From Klebsiella sp. BIGb0407 (GTDB lineage Bacteria > Pseudomonadota > Gammaproteobacteria > Enterobacterales > Enterobacteriaceae): a DNA stretch of 47,446 nt. The stretch spans positions 1 through 47,446 of the forward strand of contig NZ_JANUEQ010000014.1 in assembly GCF_024807845.1 (NCBI RefSeq), read 5' to 3'. A model generated the notes under the pieces. It ran no database searches. It was not told the origin of the DNA and was given only the letters and a program-made list of their open reading frames with translations. The position numbers and the translations under genes are program-made. The number at the start of each line of letters is the position of its first letter. Position 1 is the first letter of the stretch. Positions 9,033 through 20,010 of the stretch are shown here, piece after piece.

Positions 9033-9109
9033 TGGTCGGCGAGAGAGGATTCGAACCTCCGACCCACTGGTCCCAAACCAGTTGCGCTACCAAGCTGCGC
9101 TACTCGCCG
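9033..9109 (-). tRNA. proM: tRNA-Pro (anticodon TGG), copy 2
   Basis: 77 nt, base for base the same as the tRNA at 8888-8964. The bases just outside are also shared (CTGAATG versus CTAAATG on one side, ATACTGCTTT versus GTACTGCTTT on the other), which indicates a local tandem duplication. E. coli has one proM here. Confidence 0.97.
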
Positions 9110-9143
9110 AAATACTGCTTTCCCAACTATCTTAATTTAGGAG

Positions 9144-9230
9144 TGGTGCGAAGGGAGGGACTTGAACCCTCACGTCCGTAAGAACACTAACACCTGAAGC
9201 TAGCGCGTCTACCAATTCCGCCACCATCGC
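9144..9230 (-). tRNA. leuT: tRNA-Leu (anticodon CAG)
   Basis: 87 nt with a long variable arm, GCGATGGTGGCGGAATTGG at the 5' end and encoded CCA. The loop TTCAGGT gives anticodon CAG. Position matches E. coli leuT. Confidence 0.97.
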
Positions 9231-9251
9231 AATGCTACACTTCTAAATTAA

Positions 9252-9327
9252 TGGGGTGGCTAATGGGACTCGAACCCACGACAACTGGAATCACAATCCA
9301 GGGCTCTACCAACTGAGCTATAGCCAC
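9252..9327 (-). tRNA. hisR: tRNA-His (anticodon GTG)
   Basis: 76 nt, GTGGCTATAGCTCAGTTGG at the 5' end, anticodon GTG within GGATTGTGATTCC, T loop GGTTCGAATCC, encoded CCA. Position matches E. coli hisR. Confidence 0.97.
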
Positions 9328-9383
9328 CACTGTAAAACTTTCACGCGGTATAAATACCACCGCAGCTCTAGCACCCATATTAA

Positions 9384-9460
<77 letters not shown>

Positions 9461-9481
9461 ATAGCGCCGTTGCGGGGTCGG

Positions 9482-9510
9482 ATATTACGGCCTTCGCGCC
9501 CAGCTGTCTA
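9482..9510 (-). promoter_or_regulatory. Promoter of the tRNA operon
   Basis: On the minus strand: -35 TAGACA (9510-9505), 17-base spacer, -10 TAATAT (9487-9482), then a GC-rich discriminator (CCGACCCCGC). This layout is typical of stringently controlled tRNA promoters. Read-through from yifK, which ends at 9564 on the same strand, is also possible. Confidence 0.7.
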
Positions 9511-9563
9511 GTGATAATTTAAAAGAAAATGCTCATTTGGTTATGCTTTGCGCATCCAACAGC

Positions 9564-10949
9564 TTATCCGTCTATTTTTTCAGCGAGATGACGTGTTCTG
9601 CCAGTAATTAATCGATAGATAACACTCACTACAACTAAAAACACCGCTCCCACCACCAGTGATAAACGCGTAGCTTCATTCAACCCCATACCGACCAGGA
9701 CGCATACCAGAAACGCCATCGTCAGGTAGTTAACCCAGGGGAACAAGATCGAACGGAAAGGATGGGTCTTCAGAGCTTCGCTGTGTTCACGTCGAAAACG
9801 GAGCTGGCTTATCAAAATAACAAACCACGGCACCATACCTGGTAACACGCTCGCGCTATAGACATAAACAAAGACCCGCTGCGGATTAGGAATCAAGTAA
9901 TTCAGGCATGAACCGACTAACAGAACCACAATCGATATCAGAATGCCGGTAACAGGAACGCCGTTACGTGACACTTTCGCCATTGCCAAAGGTAGCTGAC
10001 GATTTCTTGCCAGGGCATATAACATACGACCACAGCTATACATCCCGCTGTTACAGCCCGATAGCGCCGCGGTTAATACCACAAAGTTGATAATCCCGGC
10101 CGCTGCAGTAATACCAATTTTCGCAAAAGTGAGCACAAAGGGGCTACCACTGCTGTCCATTTGGTTCCAGGGGAAAATAGTGACGATAACAAAAATGGCT
10201 CCGACATAAAAAATCAGGATACGCCACAATACTTTGCCTACCGCGCTGCGAAGCGTCACCTGAGGATTTTTGGCTTCGCCCGCCGTCATGCCTATCAGCT
10301 CAACGCCTTGATAGGACGCCACGACAATACAGAGCGCCATCAAGAAACCTTTCCAGCCCCCGGCAAAAAATCCGCCATGCTCTGTCAGATTACCAAAACC
10401 TGTCGGTTGACCATGATGACCAAATCCGAAGAAGATAATGCCCAGCCCTATGACTATCATGACAATAATCGTCGTCACTTTAATCATTGCAAACCAGAAC
10501 TCTATCTCACCATACAGACGTACCGCAGCGAGGTTAGCCAGAGCCACCAGCCCGACGGCTATCAGGGCAGGTATCCATTGTGGCAGCTCCGGGAACCAGA
10601 ACTGCACATACACACCAATGGCGGTTATCTCTGAAATACCGACAGCCATCCACATAAACCAGTATGACCAGGCCGTGAGATAACCAAAGAAGGGATTCAT
10701 GTAACGATGCGCATAGACGGCAAATGAACCGGTTACTGGCTCAAGAAACAGCATCTCCCCCATCGATCGCATAATGAAAAAGACAAACAGGCCGGCGATA
10801 ATATAAGCCAGTAATACCGAAGGGCCTGCCCACTGCAATGTACTGGCTGACCCCATAAACAGCCCGACTCCGATAGTGCCACCTAATGCAATCAGCTCGA
10901 TATGTCTGGCTTCGAGCCCTCTTTGCAATTCGGCTTTTTTTTCTGCCAT
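9564..10949 (-). CDS. yifK: Amino-acid permease YifK (ThrP), APC superfamily
   Basis: 461 residues, the E. coli length, with about 12 membrane helices. The N-terminal [21 protein letters not shown] is the diagnostic first helix of the amino-acid/proton symporter (AAT) family, and [13 protein letters not shown] is also conserved. YifK is an inner-membrane neutral amino-acid transporter reported to take threonine and serine. It precedes the tRNA operon on the same strand, as in E. coli, where it is under Lrp and small-RNA control. No specific operator could be assigned in the AT-rich upstream region (10950-11145). Confidence 0.94.
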   Translation of the reverse strand: MAEKKAELQRGLEARHIELIALGGTIGVGLFMGSASTLQWAGPSVLLAYIIAGLFVFFIMRSMGEMLFLEPVTGSFAVYAHRYMNPFFGYLTAWSYWFMWMAVGISEITAIGVYVQFWFPELPQWIPALIAVGLVALANLAAVRLYGEIEFWFAMIKVTTIIVMIVIGLGIIFFGFGHHGQPTGFGNLTEHGGFFAGGWKGFLMALCIVVASYQGVELIGMTAGEAKNPQVTLRSAVGKVLWRILIFYVGAIFVIVTIFPWNQMDSSGSPFVLTFAKIGITAAAGIINFVVLTAALSGCNSGMYSCGRMLYALARNRQLPLAMAKVSRNGVPVTGILISIVVLLVGSCLNYLIPNPQRVFVYVYSASVLPGMVPWFVILISQLRFRREHSEALKTHPFRSILFPWVNYLTMAFLVCVLVGMGLNEATRLSLVVGAVFLVVVSVIYRLITGRTRHLAEKIDG

Positions 10950-11145
10950 AAATTTTCTGTCCTGGTGTTGTATCCCGGTTGCTACCGAGTGTTGTTATAT
11001 TTTAAAACGTTGACCCGATAGCCGAAAAAATCACCACCAGGCTCAAAATTAGGGGGCAATAGTTTCGTATTTTTATGTAAATTACAAATAATGGCTGTAC
11101 CAGTAGTGAAAAATGAAAATTAGCGTTCAGCTGGAGCCCATACGC

Positions 11146-11170
11146 AAAAACGCGCCAAAAGGCGCGTTTT
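11146..11170 (-). terminator. Terminator of the ECA operon
   Basis: Stem AAAACGCGCC (11147-11156), AAAA loop, GGCGCGTTTT (11161-11170). On the minus strand it ends in TTTTT. It lies 20 bases after the wecG stop. Confidence 0.9.
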
Positions 11171-11189
11171 ATAGTCATCCAGGGGGATA

Positions 11190-11930
11190 TCAGAGCTTAC
11201 CGCTGTAATGCCATCCCAAATAGCGTAATAGCTTAAGCTGACGTTTAATCCTGCTTGGCTGAGACAACAGACGATACAGCCACTCCAGCCCGAGATTCTG
11301 CCAGACCTTAGGTGCACGTTTAACATGTCCGGTGAATACGTCATAGGTACCGCCAACCCCCATATACAGAGCATCAGGTTGTACTTCCCGACAATCACGC
11401 ATAAACACTTCCTGACGTGGTGAACCCATGGCAACCGTTACTATCACCGCCCCACTGTCACGAATGCGTTCAAACAGCGCTGGGCGTTGCTCTTCACTGA
11501 AGTAACCGTCCTGGCTACCGACAATATTCACCTGCCAGAGCCGACGCAGCTTCTCTTCGGTTTGGGCGAGAATTTCTGCTTTGCCTCCTATCAGGAATAC
11601 CGGAGTCCCTTCAGCGCCAGCCCGTTGCATCAACGCTTCCCAGAGATCGGCGCCCGCGACGCGGCTGACTTCAGCTCCGGGATATTTTTTGCGAATAGAG
11701 CGAACGACGCTTATCCCGTCCGCATATTTATATTCAGCAGCAGCAATCAGCGCCCCCATCTCAGGCGTACTCTCTGCGGTGAGAATTTTTTCCGCATTGA
11801 TCGCCACAAGCGTGCCAGACCTCAGCTGGTTATCAGCATAGAGATAGTCCAGAGCATGTTGCATATTGCGCCAGCCTAACAAGTTAAGCCCACGGATACT
11901 GTATTTTGGCGCATCAGTCAGGTTGTTCAT
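11190..11930 (-). CDS. wecG: UDP-ManNAcA transferase WecG (lipid II(ECA) synthesis)
   Basis: GT26-family (WecG/TagA/CpsF) glycosyltransferase that adds ManNAcA to lipid I of enterobacterial common antigen. The ATG at 11930 is preferred: it has AAGGA five bases upstream and gives 246 residues, the E. coli length. The longer frame from GTG 11945 overlaps the wzyE stop. Motifs: [43 protein letters not shown] and [18 protein letters not shown]. Last gene of the operon. A basic C-terminal tail probably contacts the membrane. Confidence 0.95.
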   Translation of the reverse strand: MNNLTDAPKYSIRGLNLLGWRNMQHALDYLYADNQLRSGTLVAINAEKILTAESTPEMGALIAAAEYKYADGISVVRSIRKKYPGAEVSRVAGADLWEALMQRAGAEGTPVFLIGGKAEILAQTEEKLRRLWQVNIVGSQDGYFSEEQRPALFERIRDSGAVIVTVAMGSPRQEVFMRDCREVQPDALYMGVGGTYDVFTGHVKRAPKVWQNLGLEWLYRLLSQPSRIKRQLKLLRYLGWHYSGKL

Positions 11931-11941
11931 ATTTATCCTTA

Positions 11942-13297
11942 TCACGCGTTTTGATTATCACGAACCGTACCCGCCGTCCGACGATGATAAATAAGCCCTG
12001 CCACACTGAATAGCCAGTAAAGTAGTTTTGCCATCAGCAAGCAAAGACCAAATATCACACTGAAAAACACCACACGCGAAACAAATGAATCCAGCCCCTC
12101 ACGAGCCAGTACTATCATATTAAAAATAGCACCAAAGCAAAATGCATAGGTCACCGCCGCTTGATAGCGATTGGTATCCTGATTTGCTCTCTCATACAGC
12201 CAGTCAAACCACTTGATAATCAAACCAACCACAATCGCGCCTAACGGAATAAACGCAATTCCGCCCATCACAACCAGGGAGCCTATCAGGGTCGGTGAAA
12301 TCGCAAGGCCGGAATGGTTATTCAAAACTTCCCAGGTAAAATAGTTGGCCGAATTTAATACCGCATTCGGTCGGTCAGGCCACATCCAGCCGGGAATAAA
12401 GACATAGAAGTCACGTATAATCGGGGCCAGACCCTGGAAGGATATTTTGTCGTAGTTTTGCAGCAGCAATGCTAAGTTTTCCCACGGAGAGAAGGTATCA
12501 CGCGTCAGGTATAAGAAAGTATAGAACGCCTCATCACCACTGACATTCAGACCGTAGCGTTTCAACGCCAGCCAGAACATACCAACTATGGCAAACACCC
12601 CCGCCGCGACCAGCATCCACAGCGAAATCCAGCCGCGAATAATGCCGATAAATAAGAAAATAGCGAAAGCGATAATAATATTGGCGCGCGTGCCACCGAC
12701 AATCATATAGGTCAGTAAGCCAAAGGCTACAGTACTGACCAAGAAGAATAGCCAGGCACGTCCATCCTGCTTGAGGAAATAAACCACCAGCATGGCGGGA
12801 ATAAAGAAGTAGAAGAAACGCTTAAGGGCAACGCCTGAGACCTGACTTGAGAATATCTGGCTGTATGAGTTGAGCTTAAACAACAGGAAACCATTATTCA
12901 TAAAAAAGATTGAAACACTGGCCAAAGCTACTGCTGCCAGCAAGATCCACAGTAAATGGGTTTCAACCCGGCTCATGGTAAATAGCGGTCGCTGGGTTGA
13001 GGTCGTCTGTTTACGGGCCAGCCTGGTTTTATAGGCTACATAGTAGATACCATAGAAACAGCTCGCTGCTAATTGCGCCTGTAATAGTACCTCAGCCGGT
13101 ACCACCTCGACGCCAAAACGAAAAGCCAGTACACAGGTAAATGGGAAACCGAAGAAAAAAGTCAGCAGATAAAGAAACGAGAAAAAGACGTTGAAGTTGA
13201 ACCGCACCCGGCGGAACTCCTGGTAGGTCAGCAGACCAATAAATACCACGCTTATCAACCAGACGATAAACAAACCACCGAACTGCAGTAAACTCAT
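11942..13297 (-). CDS. wzyE: ECA polymerase WzyE
   Basis: 451 residues, multi-pass inner-membrane protein with about 11 helices. It polymerises the trisaccharide repeat of ECA on the periplasmic face with WzzE. The conserved segment [18 protein letters not shown] and the later [14 protein letters not shown] are typical of WzyE. It overlaps wecF by 4 bases (ATGA), so translation is coupled. Confidence 0.94.
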   Translation of the reverse strand: MSLLQFGGLFIVWLISVVFIGLLTYQEFRRVRFNFNVFFSFLYLLTFFFGFPFTCVLAFRFGVEVVPAEVLLQAQLAASCFYGIYYVAYKTRLARKQTTSTQRPLFTMSRVETHLLWILLAAVALASVSIFFMNNGFLLFKLNSYSQIFSSQVSGVALKRFFYFFIPAMLVVYFLKQDGRAWLFFLVSTVAFGLLTYMIVGGTRANIIIAFAIFLFIGIIRGWISLWMLVAAGVFAIVGMFWLALKRYGLNVSGDEAFYTFLYLTRDTFSPWENLALLLQNYDKISFQGLAPIIRDFYVFIPGWMWPDRPNAVLNSANYFTWEVLNNHSGLAISPTLIGSLVVMGGIAFIPLGAIVVGLIIKWFDWLYERANQDTNRYQAAVTYAFCFGAIFNMIVLAREGLDSFVSRVVFFSVIFGLCLLMAKLLYWLFSVAGLIYHRRTAGTVRDNQNA

Positions 13298-14373
13298 ACA
13301 CCCTCTCCTGCTGCAAGAGCGAGCGCTTTACGCCAGCCATCCACATAACCTGGATTGAAAAAAGCGATATGCTGCTTGTCTACTGCGCTTAATGCCTGCC
13401 GGGCAGCACGTATTATCGGCTCATTCAGAGGGTCATCGGTAAATAAGAACGGAATCATCTGTTCCTGCAAATCCTGCCAGAACGGGTTTTTACGGCTCAG
13501 AACGCAAGGAATACCCGCCTGAATCAACAGGCAAAGCGTACCTATCCCCTGCTGGCGTTCAAAAATAAAATAGCCCAAATCACATTGCTGCAATAGCGCC
13601 AGATAAGCAGAGAACTCCATATTCTCCGTTAACAGCTGGATATGCTCCGGGCTGAACAACTGCTCTGCAGTTTTGCGAACCTCAGCAATATAAGCGTCAT
13701 TATTATTCGGATAGCCCATCGGAATAACGACCCGCACGGTATCGCCAAATTTGGTCGCAATGGCGCGTAAAGCGGCAATATGCTGATTACTTCGGTCACC
13801 GGAGTTACCCACCAATATCGTCAGCTTGTCATCGGGTGTATGGTCCGCTGCCAGGCTATTGAGCGTAGGATCCATTCGGGTCGGAAAATAGAGCAACTCA
13901 CCAGGTACTTTGGGGTTATGTTTATGAAAGTAACTCAAGTCTCCCCGGGTTGCGAACACCTGCCCGACCTTCTTCTGTGCTCTTCTGCGCAGTAAATAAA
14001 ACAGCCGAAACTTCCATGCCCGTGAGGCCTCATATAAATCTGCACCCCAGATATGCCAGCTAACCTGTTTGCGCTTCAGCCCTCCGGTAAGCAACGCCAG
14101 CCATAACCGCGCATTAAACTGACCATGGAAGAAAAAGTGCTGGGCCCGCCGGGCTCGTGCTTTCGCCAGCACCGCAGCTGTCATTGCCTGTTTTGTAGGA
14201 TACAGCGTGATAGTGAGCTCAGGAAAAGCAGAGGGTAATGCAGGGTCCTGAGAGACCACCCAAAATTCACGGGTGTGCGGGCTGATAGTGACGAGAACGT
14301 CATTAAAAAAACGCAGTACCGTCTGATTATGATGCGGGAGATCGGCTCCCAAAACGTGAATCAGTGTTGTCAT
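13294..14373 (-). CDS. wecF: TDP-Fuc4NAc:lipid II transferase WecF
   Basis: 359 residues, GT56 family (also RffT), same length as E. coli. Transfers Fuc4NAc to lipid II to finish the ECA repeat unit. It begins [23 protein letters not shown], and the N-terminal HVLG-DxPHHN signature with the later [19 protein letters not shown] and [15 protein letters not shown] are family hallmarks. It overlaps wzxE and wzyE by 4 bases each. Confidence 0.95.
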   Translation of the reverse strand: MTTLIHVLGADLPHHNQTVLRFFNDVLVTISPHTREFWVVSQDPALPSAFPELTITLYPTKQAMTAAVLAKARARRAQHFFFHGQFNARLWLALLTGGLKRKQVSWHIWGADLYEASRAWKFRLFYLLRRRAQKKVGQVFATRGDLSYFHKHNPKVPGELLYFPTRMDPTLNSLAADHTPDDKLTILVGNSGDRSNQHIAALRAIATKFGDTVRVVIPMGYPNNNDAYIAEVRKTAEQLFSPEHIQLLTENMEFSAYLALLQQCDLGYFIFERQQGIGTLCLLIQAGIPCVLSRKNPFWQDLQEQMIPFLFTDDPLNEPIIRAARQALSAVDKQHIAFFNPGYVDGWRKALALAAGEGV

Positions 14374-15620
14374 TCTCGCCTACGATAAACAAAGAAAACG
14401 CTACAACAGAGCGTAAAATAGACAATATAGGTTGCCATATATGCCTGAGCAGCGCCGGCGGCGCCATGAGCTGGGATCAACCAATGAGAAAAACCGGTTA
14501 ACAAAATAAACTGGCTGACTTCCGCCAGAATATAAAAACGCAGTGCCGCTTTAGCAATAATCAAATAGCCAAAAACATAGGAGCCAACTTTCAGGACATC
14601 GCCCACCAGTTGCCAGGCAAATAAGTCGCGCATCGCAATAAATTGGCTGGAGAATAGCAACCAGATAGCAAAATCACGTAGCAGCCATACCAGCAGGCTG
14701 GCACATGCCACCGCAGGCAGAACAAACTTCAGAGCCTTTGTCACTTCACTGATGAGCTGTTGTTTTTCATTCAGACGCGCCAGAGTCGGTAAGAGCCAGA
14801 CACTGAATGAAGCGGTGATAAACTGGAGATAAGCATCAGAAATACTGCTGACACCCTGCCAGAGTCCGACTTCGTCCCAGCTGTAATATTTTGCCAGCAG
14901 GTTTCGCATCATCACATAAGCAACGGGTAAGGTAACGGATGTTATCAAAGCCATTAAGGTAAACTTACCTAAATGGCTGGCCAGTACGCTATCCCAGCTG
15001 GGTCGCAGATAATGCAGGGGGAAATAACCCCGTTTAATCAGTACCACTACTGCTGGTATCATTATCAGTGCGGGTACTAGCGCAAGTCCGAATAAGGCCC
15101 CTGAATAGCCCCCCAGGCGATAGCACAGATAATAAGCTACGACCCCAATCGCGCTACCCGCAATCAGTGCCAGCGCATTTCCAGCCGCATCGCGGAAGCC
15201 TTTGAGAATAGCCAGCGAGAGATTTGCCCAGGCAATGCCCATTTGGACCAGCGCAACTAAACGCACCAGCCCCTGGTAATCGGCGCTGTCAAATAACACT
15301 TCACTGACAGGCCGGGCTGCCACCACAAAAATAATCGCCAGTAACGATGAAAAGCCAAGCACCATTGCAGATGAGGTACCCACGACACGTTCAAGCTGTT
15401 TTGGGTCATCGTGATGCTGAGCAATGTACTTGGTGACACCGTTAAAAATACCGGCTCCCGCCAGTACGCCGAGAACCGTAACCAGTTGACGAAAGTTTCC
15501 TGCAAGCCCGACACCCGCGGGGCCGAAAGAAACCGCCAGCATCTTAATAATAATCAACCCCGCACCAATCTTTACCAGTGTCGAGGCAGCGGTCCATACT
15601 GACGCTTTAGCCAGAGACAT
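14370..15620 (-). CDS. wzxE: ECA lipid III flippase WzxE
   Basis: 416 residues, MOP-superfamily flippase with about 12 membrane helices, same length as E. coli. Moves undecaprenyl-pyrophosphate-linked ECA trisaccharide to the periplasmic leaflet. N-terminal [21 protein letters not shown] and [14 protein letters not shown] are conserved. One base separates it from wecE. Confidence 0.95.
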   Translation of the reverse strand: MSLAKASVWTAASTLVKIGAGLIIIKMLAVSFGPAGVGLAGNFRQLVTVLGVLAGAGIFNGVTKYIAQHHDDPKQLERVVGTSSAMVLGFSSLLAIIFVVAARPVSEVLFDSADYQGLVRLVALVQMGIAWANLSLAILKGFRDAAGNALALIAGSAIGVVAYYLCYRLGGYSGALFGLALVPALIMIPAVVVLIKRGYFPLHYLRPSWDSVLASHLGKFTLMALITSVTLPVAYVMMRNLLAKYYSWDEVGLWQGVSSISDAYLQFITASFSVWLLPTLARLNEKQQLISEVTKALKFVLPAVACASLLVWLLRDFAIWLLFSSQFIAMRDLFAWQLVGDVLKVGSYVFGYLIIAKAALRFYILAEVSQFILLTGFSHWLIPAHGAAGAAQAYMATYIVYFTLCCSVFFVYRRRE

Positions 15621-15621
15621 A

Positions 15622-16752
15622 TCAGGCGAAGTAACTAAGTAAGGTATTGATAACAGTGCGCTGATTTACCAGCGATAGGTTATAAAACAGCGGTAACCGA
15701 AGCAGGCGTTCACTTTCTCTGGTGGTGAAGCGGTCTTCACCATGGAAAGTGGTAAATTTCTCGCCTGCCGGTGAACTATGCAGTGGAATATAATGGAAAA
15801 CAGCCATAATTTCGGCTTCGCGCAGCCAGGCAATCAACGCACTACGATCGTCAATATCGCGTAGTTTGAGATAGAACATATGCGCATTCTGTACGCAGCC
15901 TTCAGGAATAACAGGCAGCTCAATACGCCCCGTTTTTGCCAGCGGAGCCAGTGCCTGGTAGTAGTTATTCCACAAAGCCAGACGCTGTTCATTAATCGTG
16001 GTTGCAGCTTCCAGTTGTGCCCAAAGGAAAGCGGCCTGAAGGTCTGCCATCAGATAGCTTGAACCAATATCCCGCCAGGTGTATTTATCCACCAGACCAC
16101 GGAAAAACTGACTACGGTTGGTACCCTTCTCGCGGATAACCTCTGCTCTTTCCACCAGTGCGGGGTCATTAATCAGCGTCGCGCCACCTTCACCACCCGC
16201 GGTGTAATTCTTGGTTTCATGGAAGCTAAAGCAGCCAATATGGCCGATCGTCCCCAGAGCCTGACCTTTATAGGTCGACATCACGCCCTGGGCGGCATCC
16301 TCGACAACAAACAGGTTATGCTGCTTAGCTATCGCCATGATTGTGTCCATTTCACAGGCCACACCGGCGTAATGCACAGGGACAATCGCACGGGTTTTAT
16401 CGGTAATCGCTGCGGCGATTTTAGTTTCATCGATATTCATGGTGTCCGGGCGAATATCGACAAAAACAATATGTGCACCACGTAATACAAAGGCATTGGC
16501 AGTGGACACAAAGGTGTAGCTTGGCATGATAACTTCATCGCCAGGCTGGATATCCAGCAAAATAGCGGCCATTTCCAGCGAGGCAGTACAAGAGGGCGTC
16601 AGCAGTACTTTTTTACTATGAAACCGCTGCTCCATCCATTGCTGACAGCGACGCGTAAATCCGCCGTCACCGCAGAGTTTGCCGCTGCTCATCGCCGACT
16701 GCATATATTCGCTTTCAGTACCAACAACCGGAGGAGCATTAAATGGGATCAT
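15622..16752 (-). CDS. wecE: dTDP-4-amino-4,6-dideoxygalactose transaminase WecE
   Basis: 376 residues, same length as E. coli RffA. PLP-dependent DegT/DnrJ/EryC1 aminotransferase that uses glutamate to make TDP-Fuc4N from dTDP-4-keto-6-deoxyglucose. The PLP-lysine motif is CFSFHETKNYTAGGEGG; VVEDAAQGVMSTYKG and PSYTFVSTANAFVLRGA are also clear. The dTDP-keto sugar must come from an RmlB/RffG enzyme, whose gene is absent from this operon. Confidence 0.96.
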   Translation of the reverse strand: MIPFNAPPVVGTESEYMQSAMSSGKLCGDGGFTRRCQQWMEQRFHSKKVLLTPSCTASLEMAAILLDIQPGDEVIMPSYTFVSTANAFVLRGAHIVFVDIRPDTMNIDETKIAAAITDKTRAIVPVHYAGVACEMDTIMAIAKQHNLFVVEDAAQGVMSTYKGQALGTIGHIGCFSFHETKNYTAGGEGGATLINDPALVERAEVIREKGTNRSQFFRGLVDKYTWRDIGSSYLMADLQAAFLWAQLEAATTINEQRLALWNNYYQALAPLAKTGRIELPVIPEGCVQNAHMFYLKLRDIDDRSALIAWLREAEIMAVFHYIPLHSSPAGEKFTTFHGEDRFTTRESERLLRLPLFYNLSLVNQRTVINTLLSYFA

Positions 16753-16756
16753 GTTT

Positions 16757-17434
16757 TCACCTGTATAGCCAAAAAGAAGTACTGTCTATCGTGGCACCAC
16801 GTTGAATGTAGAGCCGCAAAGCCGCCCGATTACTGACCTGTGTAGCAATACGTAAGGTATTCAAGCCACGCTGCTGGCACCAGCTCTGAGCGGCTGACAT
16901 AAGCGCACTTCCCATACCCCGCCCGGCGAGTAAACCGACTCGCGCTTCTTGCGCGTTAAGCTGTCGGAGTGTCACAAACCCTTGAATAACATCCTGTTGA
17001 GTGAGTAATAAACATTGGTTATCAAAGGTACCATGGACCGCATTTTCCACCCACTGAGCATAGAAGCGTCCACTGTCACCAGGCTGATACCAGGGAGTGC
17101 GAAACCGGCTTTGCTGAAAAGCGAGAGCGGCTTGTTCTCTGAGAACATCAATATGCTCAGCCCGGGCAACCTCAAAATTAGCAGCCGTCGGGTGCTGCTC
17201 CACAGGCAGACAGAGATCGACCTCCCCTTCCACGAACTGGAAACCTAATATCTGCAAGCTATCCAGCAAATCCGTGCGATGCGCAGGAATTTTAGCCTGT
17301 ACGCGTGACCAGCTATCCAGCTGACCTTGCGTTAAGGGTTTGGCATCATCACTGATACGCACCAGGCTGCTGTTAACGCCAAAAAACTGATTTTCCCAGT
17401 TGAGTGGCTCAAGCGTTGCGTGAATAGCCTGCAT
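16757..17434 (-). CDS. wecD: dTDP-fucosamine acetyltransferase WecD
   Basis: 225 residues, GNAT fold (RffC). Acetylates TDP-Fuc4N to TDP-Fuc4NAc with acetyl-CoA. N-terminal LNWENQFFGVNSSLVRI, central FRTPWYQPGDSGRFYAQWVENAV and the acetyl-CoA loop region LLAGRGMGSALM identify it. The ATG overlaps the wecC stop by one base (TAATG). In E. coli rffG and rffH lie between these two genes; here there is no room or remnant. Confidence 0.95.
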   Translation of the reverse strand: MQAIHATLEPLNWENQFFGVNSSLVRISDDAKPLTQGQLDSWSRVQAKIPAHRTDLLDSLQILGFQFVEGEVDLCLPVEQHPTAANFEVARAEHIDVLREQAALAFQQSRFRTPWYQPGDSGRFYAQWVENAVHGTFDNQCLLLTQQDVIQGFVTLRQLNAQEARVGLLAGRGMGSALMSAAQSWCQQRGLNTLRIATQVSNRAALRLYIQRGATIDSTSFWLYR

Positions 17435-18696
17435 TATCGCCAGACGCCTTTAGTATCAACAATCCAGGATTGTGTGACCTGCTCGCCCTTGATGGCTTTA
17501 AATTCGTTATGGTCAACCAGCAACACTAAGACGTCCGCTTGCTGTAATGCTTGCTCCAGCGATACCAGCTCACTGGTAGCGGCAAGCTTTTCAGGGAGTG
17601 TATGAATATTCGGTTCGACGATCAGTGTTTTGCCGCTATGCCAGGTAGCCAGAGTGGCAGCAATATTCATTGCCGGACTTTCACGTAAATCATCAATATT
17701 CGGTTTAAATGACAAACCAAAGCAGGCCAGAGTGACTTCACTGGCACGACGCCCGGTCTCAGACAGGCAATCAGCTATCGCCGCTTTTGCACGATCGATA
17801 ACCCACAGCGGTTTACTGTCATTAACTTCACGAGCCGTACGAATCAGACGCGCATGTTCCGGACTTTGCGCCACGATAAACCACGGATCGACCGCAATAC
17901 AGTGCCCGCCAACGCCTGGACCTGGCTGTAAAATATTAACCCGTGGATGACGATTAGCGAGGCTAATCAGTTCCCAGACATTAATACCGTTGTTCGCACA
18001 GATAAGCGAAAGCTCATTGGCGAAGGCAATGTTCACATCACGGAAGCTATTTTCCGTCAGCTTACACATTTCTGCAGTGCGTGAATGGGTGACGACACAC
18101 TCACCTTCAAGGAAAATATTGTATAGGTCACAGGCTCTGGCAGAGCAGGCTGCCGTCATACCGCCAATAACACGATCGTTTTTAATCAGCTCAACCATCA
18201 CCTGGCCGGGGAGCACGCGCTCCGGGCAGTAGGCAATATTGATATCAGCCTGTTCCCCAGCGTGCTGTGGGAAGCTGAGGTCCGGGCGCAATGCCGCCAG
18301 CCAGTCAGCCATCTGCTCGGTGGTACCGACCGGCGAGGTTGACTCCAGAACCACCAGAGCGCCTTTTTTTAACACCGGCGCAATAGACTCGGCAGCCGCT
18401 TTAACGTAGACCAGGTCTGGCTCATGGGAGCCTTTAAAGGGTGTCGGAACGGCAATCAGATAGGCATCAGCAGCGAGCGGACTTGTGACCGCACGTAAAA
18501 AACCGTTCTCAACGGCTGTTTTCACGACGATATCTAAATCAGGTTCGACAATATGTATTTCACCACGATTAATGGTGTCTACAGCATGCTGATTAACATC
18601 AACCCCGATAACCTGACACTGACGAGAAGCAAAGGCTGCCGCGGTAGGTAAACCGATATAGCCCAGGCCAACAACGGATATAGTTGTAAAACTCAT
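17434..18696 (-). CDS. wecC: UDP-N-acetyl-D-mannosaminuronate dehydrogenase WecC
   Basis: 420 residues, UDP-glucose/GDP-mannose dehydrogenase family. Oxidises UDP-ManNAc to UDP-ManNAcA with NAD. The N-terminal Rossmann fold ([17 protein letters not shown]) binds NAD. The catalytic Cys lies in [15 protein letters not shown], and the C-terminal UDP-binding domain contains [18 protein letters not shown]. It overlaps wecB by 4 bases and wecD by one. Confidence 0.97.
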   Translation of the reverse strand: MSFTTISVVGLGYIGLPTAAAFASRQCQVIGVDVNQHAVDTINRGEIHIVEPDLDIVVKTAVENGFLRAVTSPLAADAYLIAVPTPFKGSHEPDLVYVKAAAESIAPVLKKGALVVLESTSPVGTTEQMADWLAALRPDLSFPQHAGEQADINIAYCPERVLPGQVMVELIKNDRVIGGMTAACSARACDLYNIFLEGECVVTHSRTAEMCKLTENSFRDVNIAFANELSLICANNGINVWELISLANRHPRVNILQPGPGVGGHCIAVDPWFIVAQSPEHARLIRTAREVNDSKPLWVIDRAKAAIADCLSETGRRASEVTLACFGLSFKPNIDDLRESPAMNIAATLATWHSGKTLIVEPNIHTLPEKLAATSELVSLEQALQQADVLVLLVDHNEFKAIKGEQVTQSWIVDTKGVWR

Positions 18697-19823
18697 GATG
18701 CTACCTGACTCTGTTTCAATGCATTCAAAATGCGGTGACAGGCCTGACCGTCACCATAAGGGTTGTACGCCCGACTCATAGTTTGATAACTCTGGTCATC
18801 GCGTAGCAGTTCATTCACAGCGGTAATAATAGCCTCTTCATTAGTACCGACTAAGCGTACCGTTCCTGCCTCAACGGCTTCTGGCCGTTCAGTGGTTTCT
18901 CGCATCACCAGTACTGGCTTACCTAAAGATGGCGCTTCTTCCTGAATACCCCCTGAGTCCGTCAGAATCAGCCAGGCTTTATCCATCAGATAAACAAAGG
19001 GGAGATACTCTTGTGGCTCAATCAGAATCACGTTATCAACATGACCCAGAATTCGCCCTACGGGCTCTCTGACATTAGGGTTCAGATGAACCGGATAGAC
19101 TATCTGCACATCACTATTTTGTGTGGCAATCGTCGCGAGAGCATGACAGATATGTTCAAACCCACTGCCAAAACTTTCCCTGCGGTGTCCGGTAACCAGA
19201 ATCATTTTTTTGCTGCTATCAAGAAACCCTAGCTGCTGTTCAAGACTCTGACGTAAAGGACCTGCTGATAACATGCTGTCACGCACAGTCATCAGGGCAT
19301 CAATCACCGTATTTCCGGTAACATGAATTTGCGTATCAGCCACATTTTCTCGTAACAGATTTTGCCGTGAATTTTCTGTCGGCGCAAAGTGCCAGGTCGC
19401 GAGATGTCCTGCAAGGATGCGATTAGCCTCTTCAGGCCAGGGGGAGTAAATATCGCCCGTACGCAGCCCGGCCTCAACATGTCCGACATGAATACGCTGA
19501 TAAAATGCGGCAAGACTGGCAGCAAAGGTCGTGGTGGTATCACCGTGAACCAGGACAATATCAGGCTTAAATGACTCAAGGATAGGCTTCAGCCCCTCAA
19601 GGATCCGACAGGTTATCTCGGTCAGCCCTTGCCCTGGTTTCATGATATCTAAATCGTAATCTGGTTTAATGGAGAACAGGTTTAACACCTGATCCAGCAT
19701 TTCCCGATGCTGTGCAGTCACACAGACTCTCGCATCAAAAAATGCGTCACGCGCCAATGCATCAACCAAAGGCGCCATTTTTATGGCCTCAGGTCGTGTG
19801 CCAAAAACAGTTAACACTTTCAC
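18693..19823 (-). CDS. wecB: UDP-N-acetylglucosamine 2-epimerase WecB
   Basis: 376 residues, non-hydrolysing epimerase, same length as E. coli. Converts UDP-GlcNAc to UDP-ManNAc. Begins [57 protein letters not shown] and [22 protein letters not shown] are the family motifs. It is separated from wzzE by a diverged ERIC unit (19884-20010), which makes this the longest gap inside the operon. Confidence 0.97.
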   Translation of the reverse strand: MKVLTVFGTRPEAIKMAPLVDALARDAFFDARVCVTAQHREMLDQVLNLFSIKPDYDLDIMKPGQGLTEITCRILEGLKPILESFKPDIVLVHGDTTTTFAASLAAFYQRIHVGHVEAGLRTGDIYSPWPEEANRILAGHLATWHFAPTENSRQNLLRENVADTQIHVTGNTVIDALMTVRDSMLSAGPLRQSLEQQLGFLDSSKKMILVTGHRRESFGSGFEHICHALATIATQNSDVQIVYPVHLNPNVREPVGRILGHVDNVILIEPQEYLPFVYLMDKAWLILTDSGGIQEEAPSLGKPVLVMRETTERPEAVEAGTVRLVGTNEEAIITAVNELLRDDQSYQTMSRAYNPYGDGQACHRILNALKQSQVAS

Positions 19824-19883
19824 AGCGATTCTCTTCTATTAAAAGATGGGAGTCATCCGTCATTTCCCACCTGGGAAGGCATC

Positions 19884-20010
19884 TATACCCGTAATAGATC
19901 AAGTGACCTGGACGCTACTTTAGTTTAGACAGCCGAATCATATAGTACCCTATACTCATCGGCTTTCTTTACGTGAAGCCACCAGCACAACTCACATTAT
20001 TTTGGGTCTA
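19884..20010. repeat. Diverged full-length ERIC element inside the ECA operon
   Basis: It begins TATACCC and ends TTATTTTGGGTCTA, and is exactly 127 bp, like the copy at 102-228 but in reverse orientation. Aligned to the reverse complement of that copy it keeps TATACCCGT-AT, ATCAAGT, CCGAATCA, CTCATCGG and ATTATTTTGGGT without net gaps. The centre has drifted. Its last three bases (20008-20010, CTA) are the TAG stop codon of wzzE. It is transcribed between wzzE and wecB. Confidence 0.82.

Noticed and set aside
8823-9181. Plus-strand frames with repeated peptide segments over the tRNA genes
   Set aside because: They are translations of the antisense strand of duplicated tRNA genes, a common false annotation.
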